Shown here piece after piece: positions 16,953 to 24,867 of a stretch of 64,000 bases of DNA. A model generated the notes under the pieces. It was given only the letters and a program-made list of their open reading frames with translations. It was not told the DNA's origin and ran no database searches. The DNA lies in assembly GCA_944389105.1 (NCBI GenBank), contig CALXLD010000022.1:124001-188000 (forward strand). Direction: 5' to 3'. Every line of letters begins with the position of its first letter. Position 1 is the stretch's first letter. This DNA comes from an uncultured Spirochaetaceae bacterium (lineage in GTDB: Bacteria > Spirochaetota > Spirochaetia > Sphaerochaetales > Sphaerochaetaceae). The position numbers and the translations under genes were made by a program.

Positions 16953-17948
16953 CTACTCTTTCTGCAGGATCCTGTCCTTAAGCTTTCTGTAAACCCCTCT
17001 GAACTGATCATAGGTTATACCAAGCTTTTCAGAAGCTTTTTTCTGATTTCCCCCGCTCTCCTGCAATGCTTTCCTGAAAAATTCAACATCTATATCATCA
17101 TGGATCTCCGGATAATCAGAAAGAGAATAAGAATCGGAAAGAGCTTCTTCTTTTTCTACAGACGGCGCGGAAGAAAAAGGATTCTGAAAAGGGTTGAAAT
17201 CTATATCCGAGATTTCCTGTGTCCGGCTTCTGTAAACCGCTCTCTCAACTGTATTCTTGAGCTCCCTAATATTTCCCGGCCATGAATAGCTAAGCAGGAG
17301 ATTCTCTGCCTCCGGAGAGAAATACGGGACATCATCCAACCCGCATTCCGTAGCCATTCTCGTGCTGAAATGATTCGCAAGCAGCATTATATCATTTCCG
17401 CGCACACGGAGAGGAGGAACAAAAAGGACTTCGAAGGAGAGGCGATCAAGAAGGTCCTCCTTGAATTTCCCCTCCCTAGCCAGCTTCTTAAGGTCAGCAT
17501 TGGTTGCAGAAACAATCCTTACATCAATATGCCTTGTCTCGGACGATCCGACCCTCTCGAATGTACCATACTCCACAGTTCTCAGGATTTTCTCCTGAAC
17601 AGAAAGCGGAACAAGCCCTATCTCATCCAGGAAGAGAGTACCTCCCTCGGCCTCTTCAAATCGACCTTTCCTTGTCCCCCGGGCGCCCGTGAACGCTCCG
17701 CTTTCATAGCCGAATAATTCGGTTTCTATCAGTGTTTCAGGCAAAGAAGCAAGATTTACTGTGACAAGAGGCCCCTGCCACCTCTTCGAAAGGAAATGCA
17801 GTCTTCTGGCAGCAAGCTCTTTCCCGCTGCCGCGTTCTCCGACAAGGATTACCGGCCGATCGACTTTCGCAGCTCTGGAAACAGCTTCTATGAAGTCGAG
17901 GTACACCTCGCTCTCACCTATTCCTTCCCTTATATTCTCTCTTCCCAT
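16953..17948 (-). CDS. pspF: PspF-like sigma-54 activator
   Basis: A 331-residue AAA+ activator with no N-terminal sensor domain, as in PspF. GERGSGKE (about 37-44) is Walker A, ELFGYESGAFTGA (about 77-89) carries the GAFTGA loop that contacts sigma-54, GTLFLDEIG is Walker B, and the C-terminus (GNQKKASEKLGITYDQFRGV) is a Fis-type helix-turn-helix. It should be held inactive by PspA and released on membrane stress. Its ATG is only 3 bases from the inner binding site at 17951 and lacks a ribosome binding site, which suggests autoregulation and possibly a leaderless message. Transcribed towards psp operon 1 and divergent from operon 2. Confidence 0.93.
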   Translation of the reverse strand: MGRENIREGIGESEVYLDFIEAVSRAAKVDRPVILVGERGSGKELAARRLHFLSKRWQGPLVTVNLASLPETLIETELFGYESGAFTGARGTRKGRFEEAEGGTLFLDEIGLVPLSVQEKILRTVEYGTFERVGSSETRHIDVRIVSATNADLKKLAREGKFKEDLLDRLSFEVLFVPPLRVRGNDIMLLANHFSTRMATECGLDDVPYFSPEAENLLLSYSWPGNIRELKNTVERAVYRSRTQEISDIDFNPFQNPFSSAPSVEKEEALSDSYSLSDYPEIHDDIDVEFFRKALQESGGNQKKASEKLGITYDQFRGVYRKLKDRILQKE

Positions 17949-17950
17949 AT

Positions 17951-18034
17951 GGTTAAATATACCATAATAAGGTTATAAGAACCAATTATTACAAGCAGGG
18001 ATGGTATGATATAGCAATTGGCATAGCTCTTGCA
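17951..18034 (+). promoter_or_regulatory. Psp promoter 2: two PspF-type sites and a sigma-54 promoter, overlapping the pspF 5' end
   Basis: GGTTAAATATACC (17951-17963) and GGTTATAAGAACC (17971-17983) are again exactly 20 bp apart. TTGGCAT (18018-18024) and TTGCA (18030-18034) form the sigma-54 core with correct GG-GC spacing. Distances match promoter 1 within a base. The first site abuts the pspF start codon. Confidence 0.85.
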
Positions 18035-18055
18035 TAGAATGTAACAGGAGCACAT

Positions 18056-18685
18056 ATGAATATATTCTCTCGATTCATCGATATCATAAACGCAAACATG
18101 AATGCCATCCTGGACAAAGCAGAAGATCCCGAGAAGATGCTGCGCATGATGATCCAGGAAATGGAAGACACCCTTATTGAGCTCAAGAGCTCCTGTGCTG
18201 CCTCAATGGCAGAAGGGGCAAAGCTTGAAAGGAACAGAAAAGAAGCCGAAGAAGCTGAAGAGCGATGGGAAAAACGTGCGGTTCTCGCTGTTTCAAAGGG
18301 AAAGGACGACCTTGCAAGAGAAGCCCTTTCCGAGAAAATCTCAGCAAGGAAGGAGGCAGAACGCCTGAAAAAGCTTCTCGAGGAAAATAAAAGCACAATA
18401 AGCGAAGCCAGGAAGGACATTGCCGCGCTTGAAGAGAAGCTCTCGGAGTCAAAATCACGTTTCCGGATCCTCAAGGAAAAGGAAGAAAGAGCAAAGAATG
18501 AGAGGAAAGCCCGCGAATCCATTAAAAAGGATACAGAGGCCCGATTCAGGGACATGGAAGAAAAACTTGACAGGATGAATGCTTTTTCAGATCTCAGCCG
18601 GTCCCAGAGGTTTGAGGAAATGGAAAAATCAGACGAGATAGAGAAGGAGCTTGAAGAGCTCAGGAAAAAGGCGGGAATGAAATGA
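18056..18685 (+). CDS. PspA/IM30-family protein (second copy)
   Basis: A 209-residue paralogue of the protein at 16010, with the same start logic (IFSRFIDIINANMNAILDKA, then EDPEKMLRMMIQEMED) and coiled coils throughout. AGGAG precedes the ATG by 6 bases. First gene of a four-gene operon under sigma-54 promoter 2. Two PspA copies under the same activator suggest divided roles, for example regulator and membrane effector; which is which cannot be told from sequence. Confidence 0.92.
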   Translation: MNIFSRFIDIINANMNAILDKAEDPEKMLRMMIQEMEDTLIELKSSCAASMAEGAKLERNRKEAEEAEERWEKRAVLAVSKGKDDLAREALSEKISARKEAERLKKLLEENKSTISEARKDIAALEEKLSESKSRFRILKEKEERAKNERKARESIKKDTEARFRDMEEKLDRMNAFSDLSRSQRFEEMEKSDEIEKELEELRKKAGMK

Positions 18686-18954
18686 CAGCTGTAGCAATCG
18701 TGGGCATTGTCTTCACTTTCGTAACAATCATATCCATAGTCGGGATCTTCAAGGAAAGCCAGGACAAAAGGGAAAAGCTGAAAATCAAGACAGAGGCCGC
18801 ACTGCGCATGATGGAGATGGAAAAGGGAATAAAGCCCGGAACATACTCTGAATGGAATACGAGGAAAGAGGATCCTGAGTTCAGGAAAGCAATGGATAAT
18901 CTGAAGCAGAGAGTTGAAAACCTTGATACAATCCTGAAGGGGGAAGGAAAATGA
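18682..18954 (+). CDS. PspB-like single-span membrane protein
   Basis: A 90-residue protein: an N-terminal transmembrane helix (VAIVGIVFTFVTIISIVGIF), then a charged helical region and a C-terminal coiled coil (KAMDNLKQRVENLDTILKG). Topology and position between pspA and pspC match PspB, which works with PspC, but the sequence is too short for a firm family call. ATGA overlap with the preceding pspA. Confidence 0.7.
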   Translation: MTAVAIVGIVFTFVTIISIVGIFKESQDKREKLKIKTEAALRMMEMEKGIKPGTYSEWNTRKEDPEFRKAMDNLKQRVENLDTILKGEGK

Positions 18955-19316
18955 GAACAGCAAGATGGACACGTTCGCCGAGGGGCGTTGTTTTCGGGGT
19001 TGTGACAGGACTTGCCGAATGGAGGGACCTCAACCCATCGATGACGCGGCTTATCGTTCTTCTTATTATTCTTTTCACCGGAATATTCCCCGGTGTCGCC
19101 ATTTATCTTGCCCTTGCTCTCATTCTTCCAATACAGACGGAAAATGATATAATCAAGGAGCATCATAAGGACGATCCGATAGACGTAAGCTACGAAGAAG
19201 CCGATGATGACCTGAAAAGAGAGTACGAGGATCTCAAGCGCAAGGTCGAAGAAATGGAAGGACGTGTCTACGACAAAGAAAAAGACTGGGACGAGAGATT
19301 CAGGAAAGGAGAATGA
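18951..19316 (+). CDS. pspC: PspC-domain protein with C-terminal coiled coil
   Basis: A 121-residue protein. Residues 1-62 are a PspC domain (SPRGVVFGVVTGLAEW, then two membrane segments around LIVLLIILFTGIFPG). From about residue 85 an acidic/basic coiled coil follows (YEDLKRKVEEMEGRVYDKEK), absent from the short PspC at 16650, that could contact PspA or the PspB-like partner. It overlaps its neighbours by 4 bases on each side. Confidence 0.9.
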   Translation: MRTARWTRSPRGVVFGVVTGLAEWRDLNPSMTRLIVLLIILFTGIFPGVAIYLALALILPIQTENDIIKEHHKDDPIDVSYEEADDDLKREYEDLKRKVEEMEGRVYDKEKDWDERFRKGE

Positions 19317-20095
19317 TGAAGAAGATGCCTCGCATCAGAGTATCACTGTGGGTAACTGCAGCTGTAATAATAGCGGCAATTCTTGCTATAAGCATCTTTT
19401 TGTCACGAGATGCCTTCCCTTCTGTCTTTCCAGTCTCAGAAAATACAGTCCTGACAATCAATACAGGGGATGCCTCTGTCTTCATTTCGGTGGAATCCCG
19501 TATGGATATGGAAGTCATAGGGCATCATACAAGAGGGCTGCAGGTTGACAGTTCAGGCAATTCCATCACCATCTCCGCAGGCGGAAGAGGCATAGTGGAA
19601 GTATCAGTGCCATCCTGGATAAGGATAAAAAGCATCGATATCAGCACAACAAAGGGTGATATCGTCGTAGAAAGCGTTTTAGCTGAAGAGATATCATTAA
19701 GTTCTGGAAGCGGCAGCATGATGATAACGGAAACATCGTCAGCAACCATTGATGGAGAGAGCGTTTCCGGCAACATAATCCTTACGGACACGACAAGCAA
19801 GACAGCCAGGCTTAACAACACCGCAGGTTTTCTCAGGGCAATCGGAACTCTTGGAAACATAGATGCCTCGACAGAAAGCGGCAGCATCTACATAGTCCCG
19901 ATCGGAGACGGCGTGATAAAGGCAGAAACCAATAGCGGCAACGTGAATATAATCGCAGGAGAAAGAAGCCTCATGTGGGAAACAGCTGCAGGATCTGCAA
20001 AAATCTATGGAGAAGCTATGCCGACAGCGGGCGGAACAGAAGATGCAAAAGTAACTGTCTCCACAAATACAGGGAACATCACAATAGACAAATAA
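19313..20095 (+). CDS. Membrane-anchored DUF4097-type beta-solenoid protein
   Basis: A 260-residue protein with one N-terminal transmembrane helix (about 11-30) and a long Ser/Thr/Gly-rich extracytoplasmic region of short repeating strands (ISTTKGDIVVES, SGSGSMMITE, ETNSGNVNII, NTGNITID). This is the pattern of DUF4097/LiaG-like putative adhesin domains, commonly coupled to Psp or Lia envelope-stress operons. Last gene of psp operon 2, ATGA overlap. It may be the outward-facing sensor or a stress effector; unproven. Confidence 0.8.
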   Translation: MMKKMPRIRVSLWVTAAVIIAAILAISIFLSRDAFPSVFPVSENTVLTINTGDASVFISVESRMDMEVIGHHTRGLQVDSSGNSITISAGGRGIVEVSVPSWIRIKSIDISTTKGDIVVESVLAEEISLSSGSGSMMITETSSATIDGESVSGNIILTDTTSKTARLNNTAGFLRAIGTLGNIDASTESGSIYIVPIGDGVIKAETNSGNVNIIAGERSLMWETAAGSAKIYGEAMPTAGGTEDAKVTVSTNTGNITIDK

Positions 20096-20141
20096 TGTTG
20101 CAGCATTGTTGCACTATGTTGTTTTTGTTGCCTTTCCGTTG
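20096..20141 (+). repeat. Helically phased GTTG repeats upstream of carA
   Basis: TGTTG begins at 20096, 20107, 20117 and 20126, and CGTTG at 20137: five copies spaced 9-11 bases, about one DNA turn. They fill the gap between psp operon 2 and carA. This could be an array for a DNA-binding regulator, a repeated RNA recognition motif in the carA leader, or low-complexity chance. Confidence 0.35.
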
Positions 20142-20184
20142 ATAATCCAGAATAAAACACTGTACTATTCCGTGGGTAAATCCA

Positions 20185-21285
20185 ATGGAAAGAAAAGCAA
20201 TACTGAAACTCAAGGATGGAACAGAATTTTCTGGGATAGCATTCGGAGCTGATAACCCGATAAGCATCGGGGAAGCTGTATTCAATACCGGAATACCAGG
20301 CTATCAGGAGATACTTACAGATCCATCATACGCTGGGCAGATCGTCACAATGACAAGCCCGATGATCGGAAACTACGGAATAACAGAAGAAGATAATGAA
20401 AGCAATGGCATAAAAGCCGCAGCACTCATTGTCAGGAAGCTTTACAGAGGGCCGGTACTGGATGGCAGGATTTCCCTTGAGACGTTCATGGAAAACAACG
20501 GCATCACAGGAATCGAAGATGTTGATACAAGAGCTCTCACGCTCCATCTCCGTGACCATGGCTCACAGAATGCAGTGATATTCACCCCTGAAAACAGGGC
20601 TGAGGCAGAAGCCCTCCTCGCCTCTTTCCCGGCAATTACTGAAAGAGATCTGATTGATGGTGTCTCGGTAAAAGAGAAGATCATAAATCCAGAACTCGGC
20701 TACGGCTTCTGCAGAGCTCCGGAGAATGCCATCAAGCATTTTTCCCTTGTAGACTATGGTATCAAGAAATCAATAATAGACTGCCTATATAAAAGAGGAG
20801 TATCAGTCACGCTCTTCCCGCCTACAGCAACTGCCGAAGATATTCTCAGCGATAATCCTGATGCACTCTTCCTGTCGAATGGACCGGGAGATCCTGCCCT
20901 TCTCACAGATGCTGTCGCTATGGTCAGAAGTCTTATCGGGAAACTGCCTATCGAAGGAATATGCCTAGGGCATCAGATAATAACAATCGCAATAGGCGGA
21001 AAAACCGAGAAAATGATATTCGGGCATCATGGCTCAAATCAGCCGGTTCGCGATGCACTGACAGGGAAGACCTTTGTTACGGCACAGAACCATGGCTTCA
21101 TGACAGTCAGATCATCCCTTCCGGAAACAGCATCTGTCTGGCTTGAGAATGCAAATGATGGAACCGTCGAAGGGCTTTATGACGAAAGCCTGAATGTCCG
21201 TTCTGTCCAGTTCCACCCAGAAGCCTCTCCAGGGCCTATGGAAGCAGAGGCCATCTTCGATATTTTCGTGGAGAAAGCAAAATGA
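20185..21285 (+). CDS. carA: Carbamoyl-phosphate synthase small subunit
   Basis: A 366-residue glutaminase subunit. The N-terminal CarA domain (ILKLKDGTEFSG, GYQEILTDPSYAGQIV) is followed by a class I amidotransferase with nucleophile Cys in EGICLGHQI (about 256) and the His-x-Glu pair in VQFHPEASPGP (about 341). It supplies ammonia to CarB for arginine and pyrimidine synthesis. No strong ribosome binding site is seen before 20185. It overlaps carB by 4 bases. Confidence 0.97.
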   Translation: MERKAILKLKDGTEFSGIAFGADNPISIGEAVFNTGIPGYQEILTDPSYAGQIVTMTSPMIGNYGITEEDNESNGIKAAALIVRKLYRGPVLDGRISLETFMENNGITGIEDVDTRALTLHLRDHGSQNAVIFTPENRAEAEALLASFPAITERDLIDGVSVKEKIINPELGYGFCRAPENAIKHFSLVDYGIKKSIIDCLYKRGVSVTLFPPTATAEDILSDNPDALFLSNGPGDPALLTDAVAMVRSLIGKLPIEGICLGHQIITIAIGGKTEKMIFGHHGSNQPVRDALTGKTFVTAQNHGFMTVRSSLPETASVWLENANDGTVEGLYDESLNVRSVQFHPEASPGPMEAEAIFDIFVEKAK

Positions 21286-24200
21286 GAAGAGATGATATAC
21301 ACCATATACTGGTAATCGGCTCTGGTCCTATCGTGATAGGACAGGCATGTGAATTCGACTACTCGGGCAACCAGGCTGTCAGAGCCCTGAAGGAAGAAGG
21401 TTATGAGGTGTCCCTCATAAATCCTAACCCCGCAACTGTCATGACGACTCCAGGGCTTGCAGATCACATATTCCTTGAACCTCTGAAAAAAGAATATATC
21501 GAGAGAATCTTCGATCAGGTAGGACCGGATGCGATTCTTTCAACGATGGGCGGACAGACAGCCCTCAACCTCACGATGGAACTTGAGAAGGAAGGGATTC
21601 TTGAAAAGTACGGAGTGAAAGTCATAGGCGCCTCAGCGGAAGCTATCGAAAAAGCAGAAGACAGAGGCAGATTCAAGGAAATAATAACGGAACTTGGTTA
21701 CGAGAGCGCAAAAAGCGGCATTGCGCACAGCATCGAGGAAGCACTGAAAATCAAGGAAGAGATTCCGCTTCCCCTGATAATAAGGCCATCATTCACCCTT
21801 GGAGGAATGGGAGGCTCTATTGCAGAAAAGGAAGAGGATTTCATACCTCTCTGCGAACATGCCCTTCAGATGAGCCCCGTCCACGAAATCCTCATAGAGG
21901 AGTCTCTTATAGGCTGGAGAGAGTTCGAGATGGAGGTGATGAGGGACAGGAAGGACAATGCAATCATAGTCTGCTCGATCGAGAACGTGGATCCAATGGG
22001 AGTGCATACTGGTGACAGCATAACAATTGCACCTATTCAGACTCTAAGTGACAGGGAGTATCAGAAGATGAGGACAGCCTCCATAGAGATACTCAGAGCC
22101 GTCGGTGTTGACTGCGGCGGGTCAAATGTACAGTTCGCGCTCTCTCCGGACCACTCCAGAATGATAGTCATCGAGATGAATCCAAGGGTTTCAAGATCCT
22201 CCGCTCTGGCAAGCAAGGCAACGGGATTCCCCATCGCAAGGATCTCTGCAAAGCTTGCTGTCGGATACACGCTGGATGAAGTCGAGAACGAGATCACGGG
22301 AGAATCAGTATCATGCTTTGAGCCCGCACTGGATTATGTAGCAGTAAAAGTTCCGAGGTTTGAGCTTGAGAAATTCCCGCTTGAAGCCTCGGCGCTGGGC
22401 ACTCAGATGCGATCTGTCGGAGAGACTCTTGCACTTGGACGCACAGCACTTGAAGCAATGAACAAGGCTTTCAGATCATCTGAGCAGAAACTTGAGGGAA
22501 TTATGGCCCTCGATGAAAAAAAGCATGATGCCGAGCTTCTTCTCCGCTCTGCCCACCCTCTCAGGTACCTTGCAGCCTTCACTGCGATAAAGAAAGGAGA
22601 AACCGACTTAGCCAGGCTTTCGGAAATAACAGGTTTTGACATCTATTTCATCAACCTTCTGATGGAGGAAAAGGAACTTGAAGATGAGCTTGAAAAGGGA
22701 GAGCTTACCGATGAGCTCTACCTGAAAGCCAAGAAAGCCGGTCTTTCAGATAAATATATCGAGCTTCTTTCAGGGAGCAAGCCCGATACGAAGCTGATAC
22801 CTGCACGCCATTATGTAGATACATGCGCCGGAGAATTCAAGGCACTTACGCCATACTGCTATACATCCTATGGCGAGGAAGATGAAGGAACGGGACTTGG
22901 AAAGGATGCCGTGATCATCATAGCCTCCGGACCAAACAGGATCGGTCAGGGACTTGAGTTCGACACATGCTGCACCCTCTCATCAAAAGCATTCCGGAAA
23001 CTCGGCAGAAAGACTGTCATGATAAACAGCAATCCAGAGACGGTATCTACCGACTACAACACCTCGGACAGGCTCTACATCTCACCGCTTACAGCTGAGG
23101 ATGTACTTGCCATAATGCGCAAAGAAGGCACGAATGACGTTGTGGTCCAGCTTGGCGGACAGACTCCTCTGAATATGGCAGCAGAGCTGGAGAAAAACGG
23201 AGCCCACATAATAGGTACATCATTGAAGAGCATCGATGAGACCGAGGACCGTGGGCTTTTCTCAGAAGTCGTAAAGAAGCTAGGACTGAGGCAGCCTGAG
23301 AACAGAAGTGCCTCCAGCGTTACGGAAATCAAGGAAAAAGCACATGAGATAGGCTTCCCTGTACTCCTTCGCCCTTCCTTCGTCCTTGGCGGAAGAGCAA
23401 TGTTCATCGCTTATGATGATGAAGGACTTGAGGAATTCATAAGAAAGCCGGAAGTCACAGTCTCCGAGAGCGCCCCTGTCCTTGTCGATCAGTTCCTTGA
23501 GGATGCTTTCGAGTATGACCTGGATGCTGTTTCCGACGGGAAGTCAATCTACATAGGCGGAATACTTCAGCATATAGAAGCTGCTGGTATACACTCAGGA
23601 GACAGCGCTGCAGTATTCCCTCCATACAAGAGCAAACCGGAAATCCTGGACGAGATGAGAGAATGGACGCTTAAGCTTGCACGCTATCTGAACGTGCAGG
23701 GACTCATGAATATCCAGTTTGCCGAAAAAGATGGCAAGCTCTACATAATCGAGGTCAATCCAAGGGCAAGCCGCACAGTTCCTTTCATCTCCAAATCAAG
23801 CGGAGTGGATCTTGTAGAAGCCGCTGTAAGGGTATGGCAGGGAGAGGATCTGGTTAAGCAGGGACTTGTAAAGGAAGAAGGAAGCTATAGCGAGGGACGC
23901 TGCATAATGGGATGGGCAGTAAAGGAAGCTGTCTTCTCATTCGACAGATTCCAGAATGTAGACCCCGCCCTCGGCCCTGAGATGAGAAGCACTGGAGAAG
24001 TCGTAGGCTACGGACGCACATTCGGAGAAGCCTATGCAAAAAGCCAGGCCGCAGCATTCAACAAGCTTCCGACATCTGGAAGGGTAATCATAAGCGTAAA
24101 CAGCAAGGACAGGAAAACGATTGTGCCTATTGCGAAAGCACTGGAGGACCTTGGATTCCACATTCTTGCGACCAAGGGAACAGCCAGGGACCTCTTCAGC

Positions 24201-24467
24201 GAGGGAATTCTTGCCGATGTCGTCCTGAAAACCCATGATGGGCATCCGAATATAGTCGATTACATCAGGGAAAAGAAAGCGGATCTGATCATCAATACCC
24301 CGATGGGATGGAGATCAAGGCAAAGCGATGATGACATCAGGACGGAAACGATCAAAGCCCATATACCTTATACAACGACGACAAGCGCAGCCCGCGCAGC
24401 TGTCGAAGCTATAAGATATCTTCAGGAAAACAGGTTCATCGTAAGGGAACTTCCGAAGGGCCGATAG
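21282..24467 (+). CDS. carB: Carbamoyl-phosphate synthase large subunit
   Basis: A full-length 1061-residue enzyme with the duplicated layout: preATP-grasp/ATP-grasp domain 1 (GSGPIVIGQACEFDYSG near 14, phosphorylating bicarbonate), a helical oligomerisation region, a second copy (SGPNRIGQGLEFDTCC near 550, phosphorylating carbamate), and a C-terminal MGS-like allosteric domain (ATKGTARDLF near 965) where UMP or ornithine control usually acts. Translationally coupled to carA through ATGA. Ends before a perfect 10-bp hairpin. Confidence 0.98.
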   Translation: MRRDDIHHILVIGSGPIVIGQACEFDYSGNQAVRALKEEGYEVSLINPNPATVMTTPGLADHIFLEPLKKEYIERIFDQVGPDAILSTMGGQTALNLTMELEKEGILEKYGVKVIGASAEAIEKAEDRGRFKEIITELGYESAKSGIAHSIEEALKIKEEIPLPLIIRPSFTLGGMGGSIAEKEEDFIPLCEHALQMSPVHEILIEESLIGWREFEMEVMRDRKDNAIIVCSIENVDPMGVHTGDSITIAPIQTLSDREYQKMRTASIEILRAVGVDCGGSNVQFALSPDHSRMIVIEMNPRVSRSSALASKATGFPIARISAKLAVGYTLDEVENEITGESVSCFEPALDYVAVKVPRFELEKFPLEASALGTQMRSVGETLALGRTALEAMNKAFRSSEQKLEGIMALDEKKHDAELLLRSAHPLRYLAAFTAIKKGETDLARLSEITGFDIYFINLLMEEKELEDELEKGELTDELYLKAKKAGLSDKYIELLSGSKPDTKLIPARHYVDTCAGEFKALTPYCYTSYGEEDEGTGLGKDAVIIIASGPNRIGQGLEFDTCCTLSSKAFRKLGRKTVMINSNPETVSTDYNTSDRLYISPLTAEDVLAIMRKEGTNDVVVQLGGQTPLNMAAELEKNGAHIIGTSLKSIDETEDRGLFSEVVKKLGLRQPENRSASSVTEIKEKAHEIGFPVLLRPSFVLGGRAMFIAYDDEGLEEFIRKPEVTVSESAPVLVDQFLEDAFEYDLDAVSDGKSIYIGGILQHIEAAGIHSGDSAAVFPPYKSKPEILDEMREWTLKLARYLNVQGLMNIQFAEKDGKLYIIEVNPRASRTVPFISKSSGVDLVEAAVRVWQGEDLVKQGLVKEEGSYSEGRCIMGWAVKEAVFSFDRFQNVDPALGPEMRSTGEVVGYGRTFGEAYAKSQAAAFNKLPTSGRVIISVNSKDRKTIVPIAKALEDLGFHILATKGTARDLFSEGILADVVLKTHDGHPNIVDYIREKKADLIINTPMGWRSRQSDDDIRTETIKAHIPYTTTTSAARAAVEAIRYLQENRFIVRELPKGR

Positions 24468-24483
24468 GACAGATAATACACAG

Positions 24484-24510
24484 CTGGGCAATGTGAAGAG
24501 CATTGCCCAG
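24484..24510 (+). terminator. Hairpin after carB
   Basis: CTGGGCAATG (24484-24493) and CATTGCCCAG (24501-24510) pair perfectly around a 7-base loop, 16 bases past the carB stop. There is no strong T run, so the terminator call is likely rather than certain. Confidence 0.55.
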
Positions 24511-24643
24511 ACTGCTTAAGTCCAACTAAACAATGATTAGTACTTAATATTTGGTAAGTATTTTAGTTTTTTCCAAAATCTTTTCTTTTTTGTTCGTAAA
24601 TCTAACAAAACAGGCCATAATACAATTGATTTTCATAAAAGAA

Positions 24644-24833
24644 GTGAAGTGTTGGGCGTTTTTCCCGGGATGAAACGGCATTTTCTATACGTAAAACTAC
24701 CGAAAACTTCACGATAAATTCATTTTCAAAATGAAGTAAAAATGCGATATTTACATGTAGCGAGCATGAGCGCAGAAAACCTCAGATCCCCCCACGGACA
24801 AAACAGCGCATGCTCGCTTTTCTTTTGTCTTTT
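24644..24833 (+). ncRNA. Candidate structured leader or small RNA upstream of aspS, ending in a terminator
   Basis: The 400-base gap 24468-24867 has no gene. Within it GTGAAGT (24644-24650) can pair with ACTTCAC (24706-24712) around inner helices including CGTTT/AAACG. Further on, GCGAGCATG (24760-24768) pairs with CATGCTCGC (24809-24817), extended by CGC/GCG past a bulge and followed by TTTTCTTTTGTCTTTT, a convincing terminator with a 40-base loop. It ends about 34 bases before the aspS start, so it is either an attenuator in the aspS leader or a separate small RNA. No T-box or known riboswitch core recognised, and no good promoter found. Confidence 0.45.
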
Positions 24834-24867
24834 GAGATGATAGAATCCACGGTAGCCGGAGGAATCT

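Noticed and set aside
24520-24867. T-box riboswitch before aspS
   Set aside because: No T-box core (AGGGTGG/ACCGCG type) or specifier-loop pattern found.
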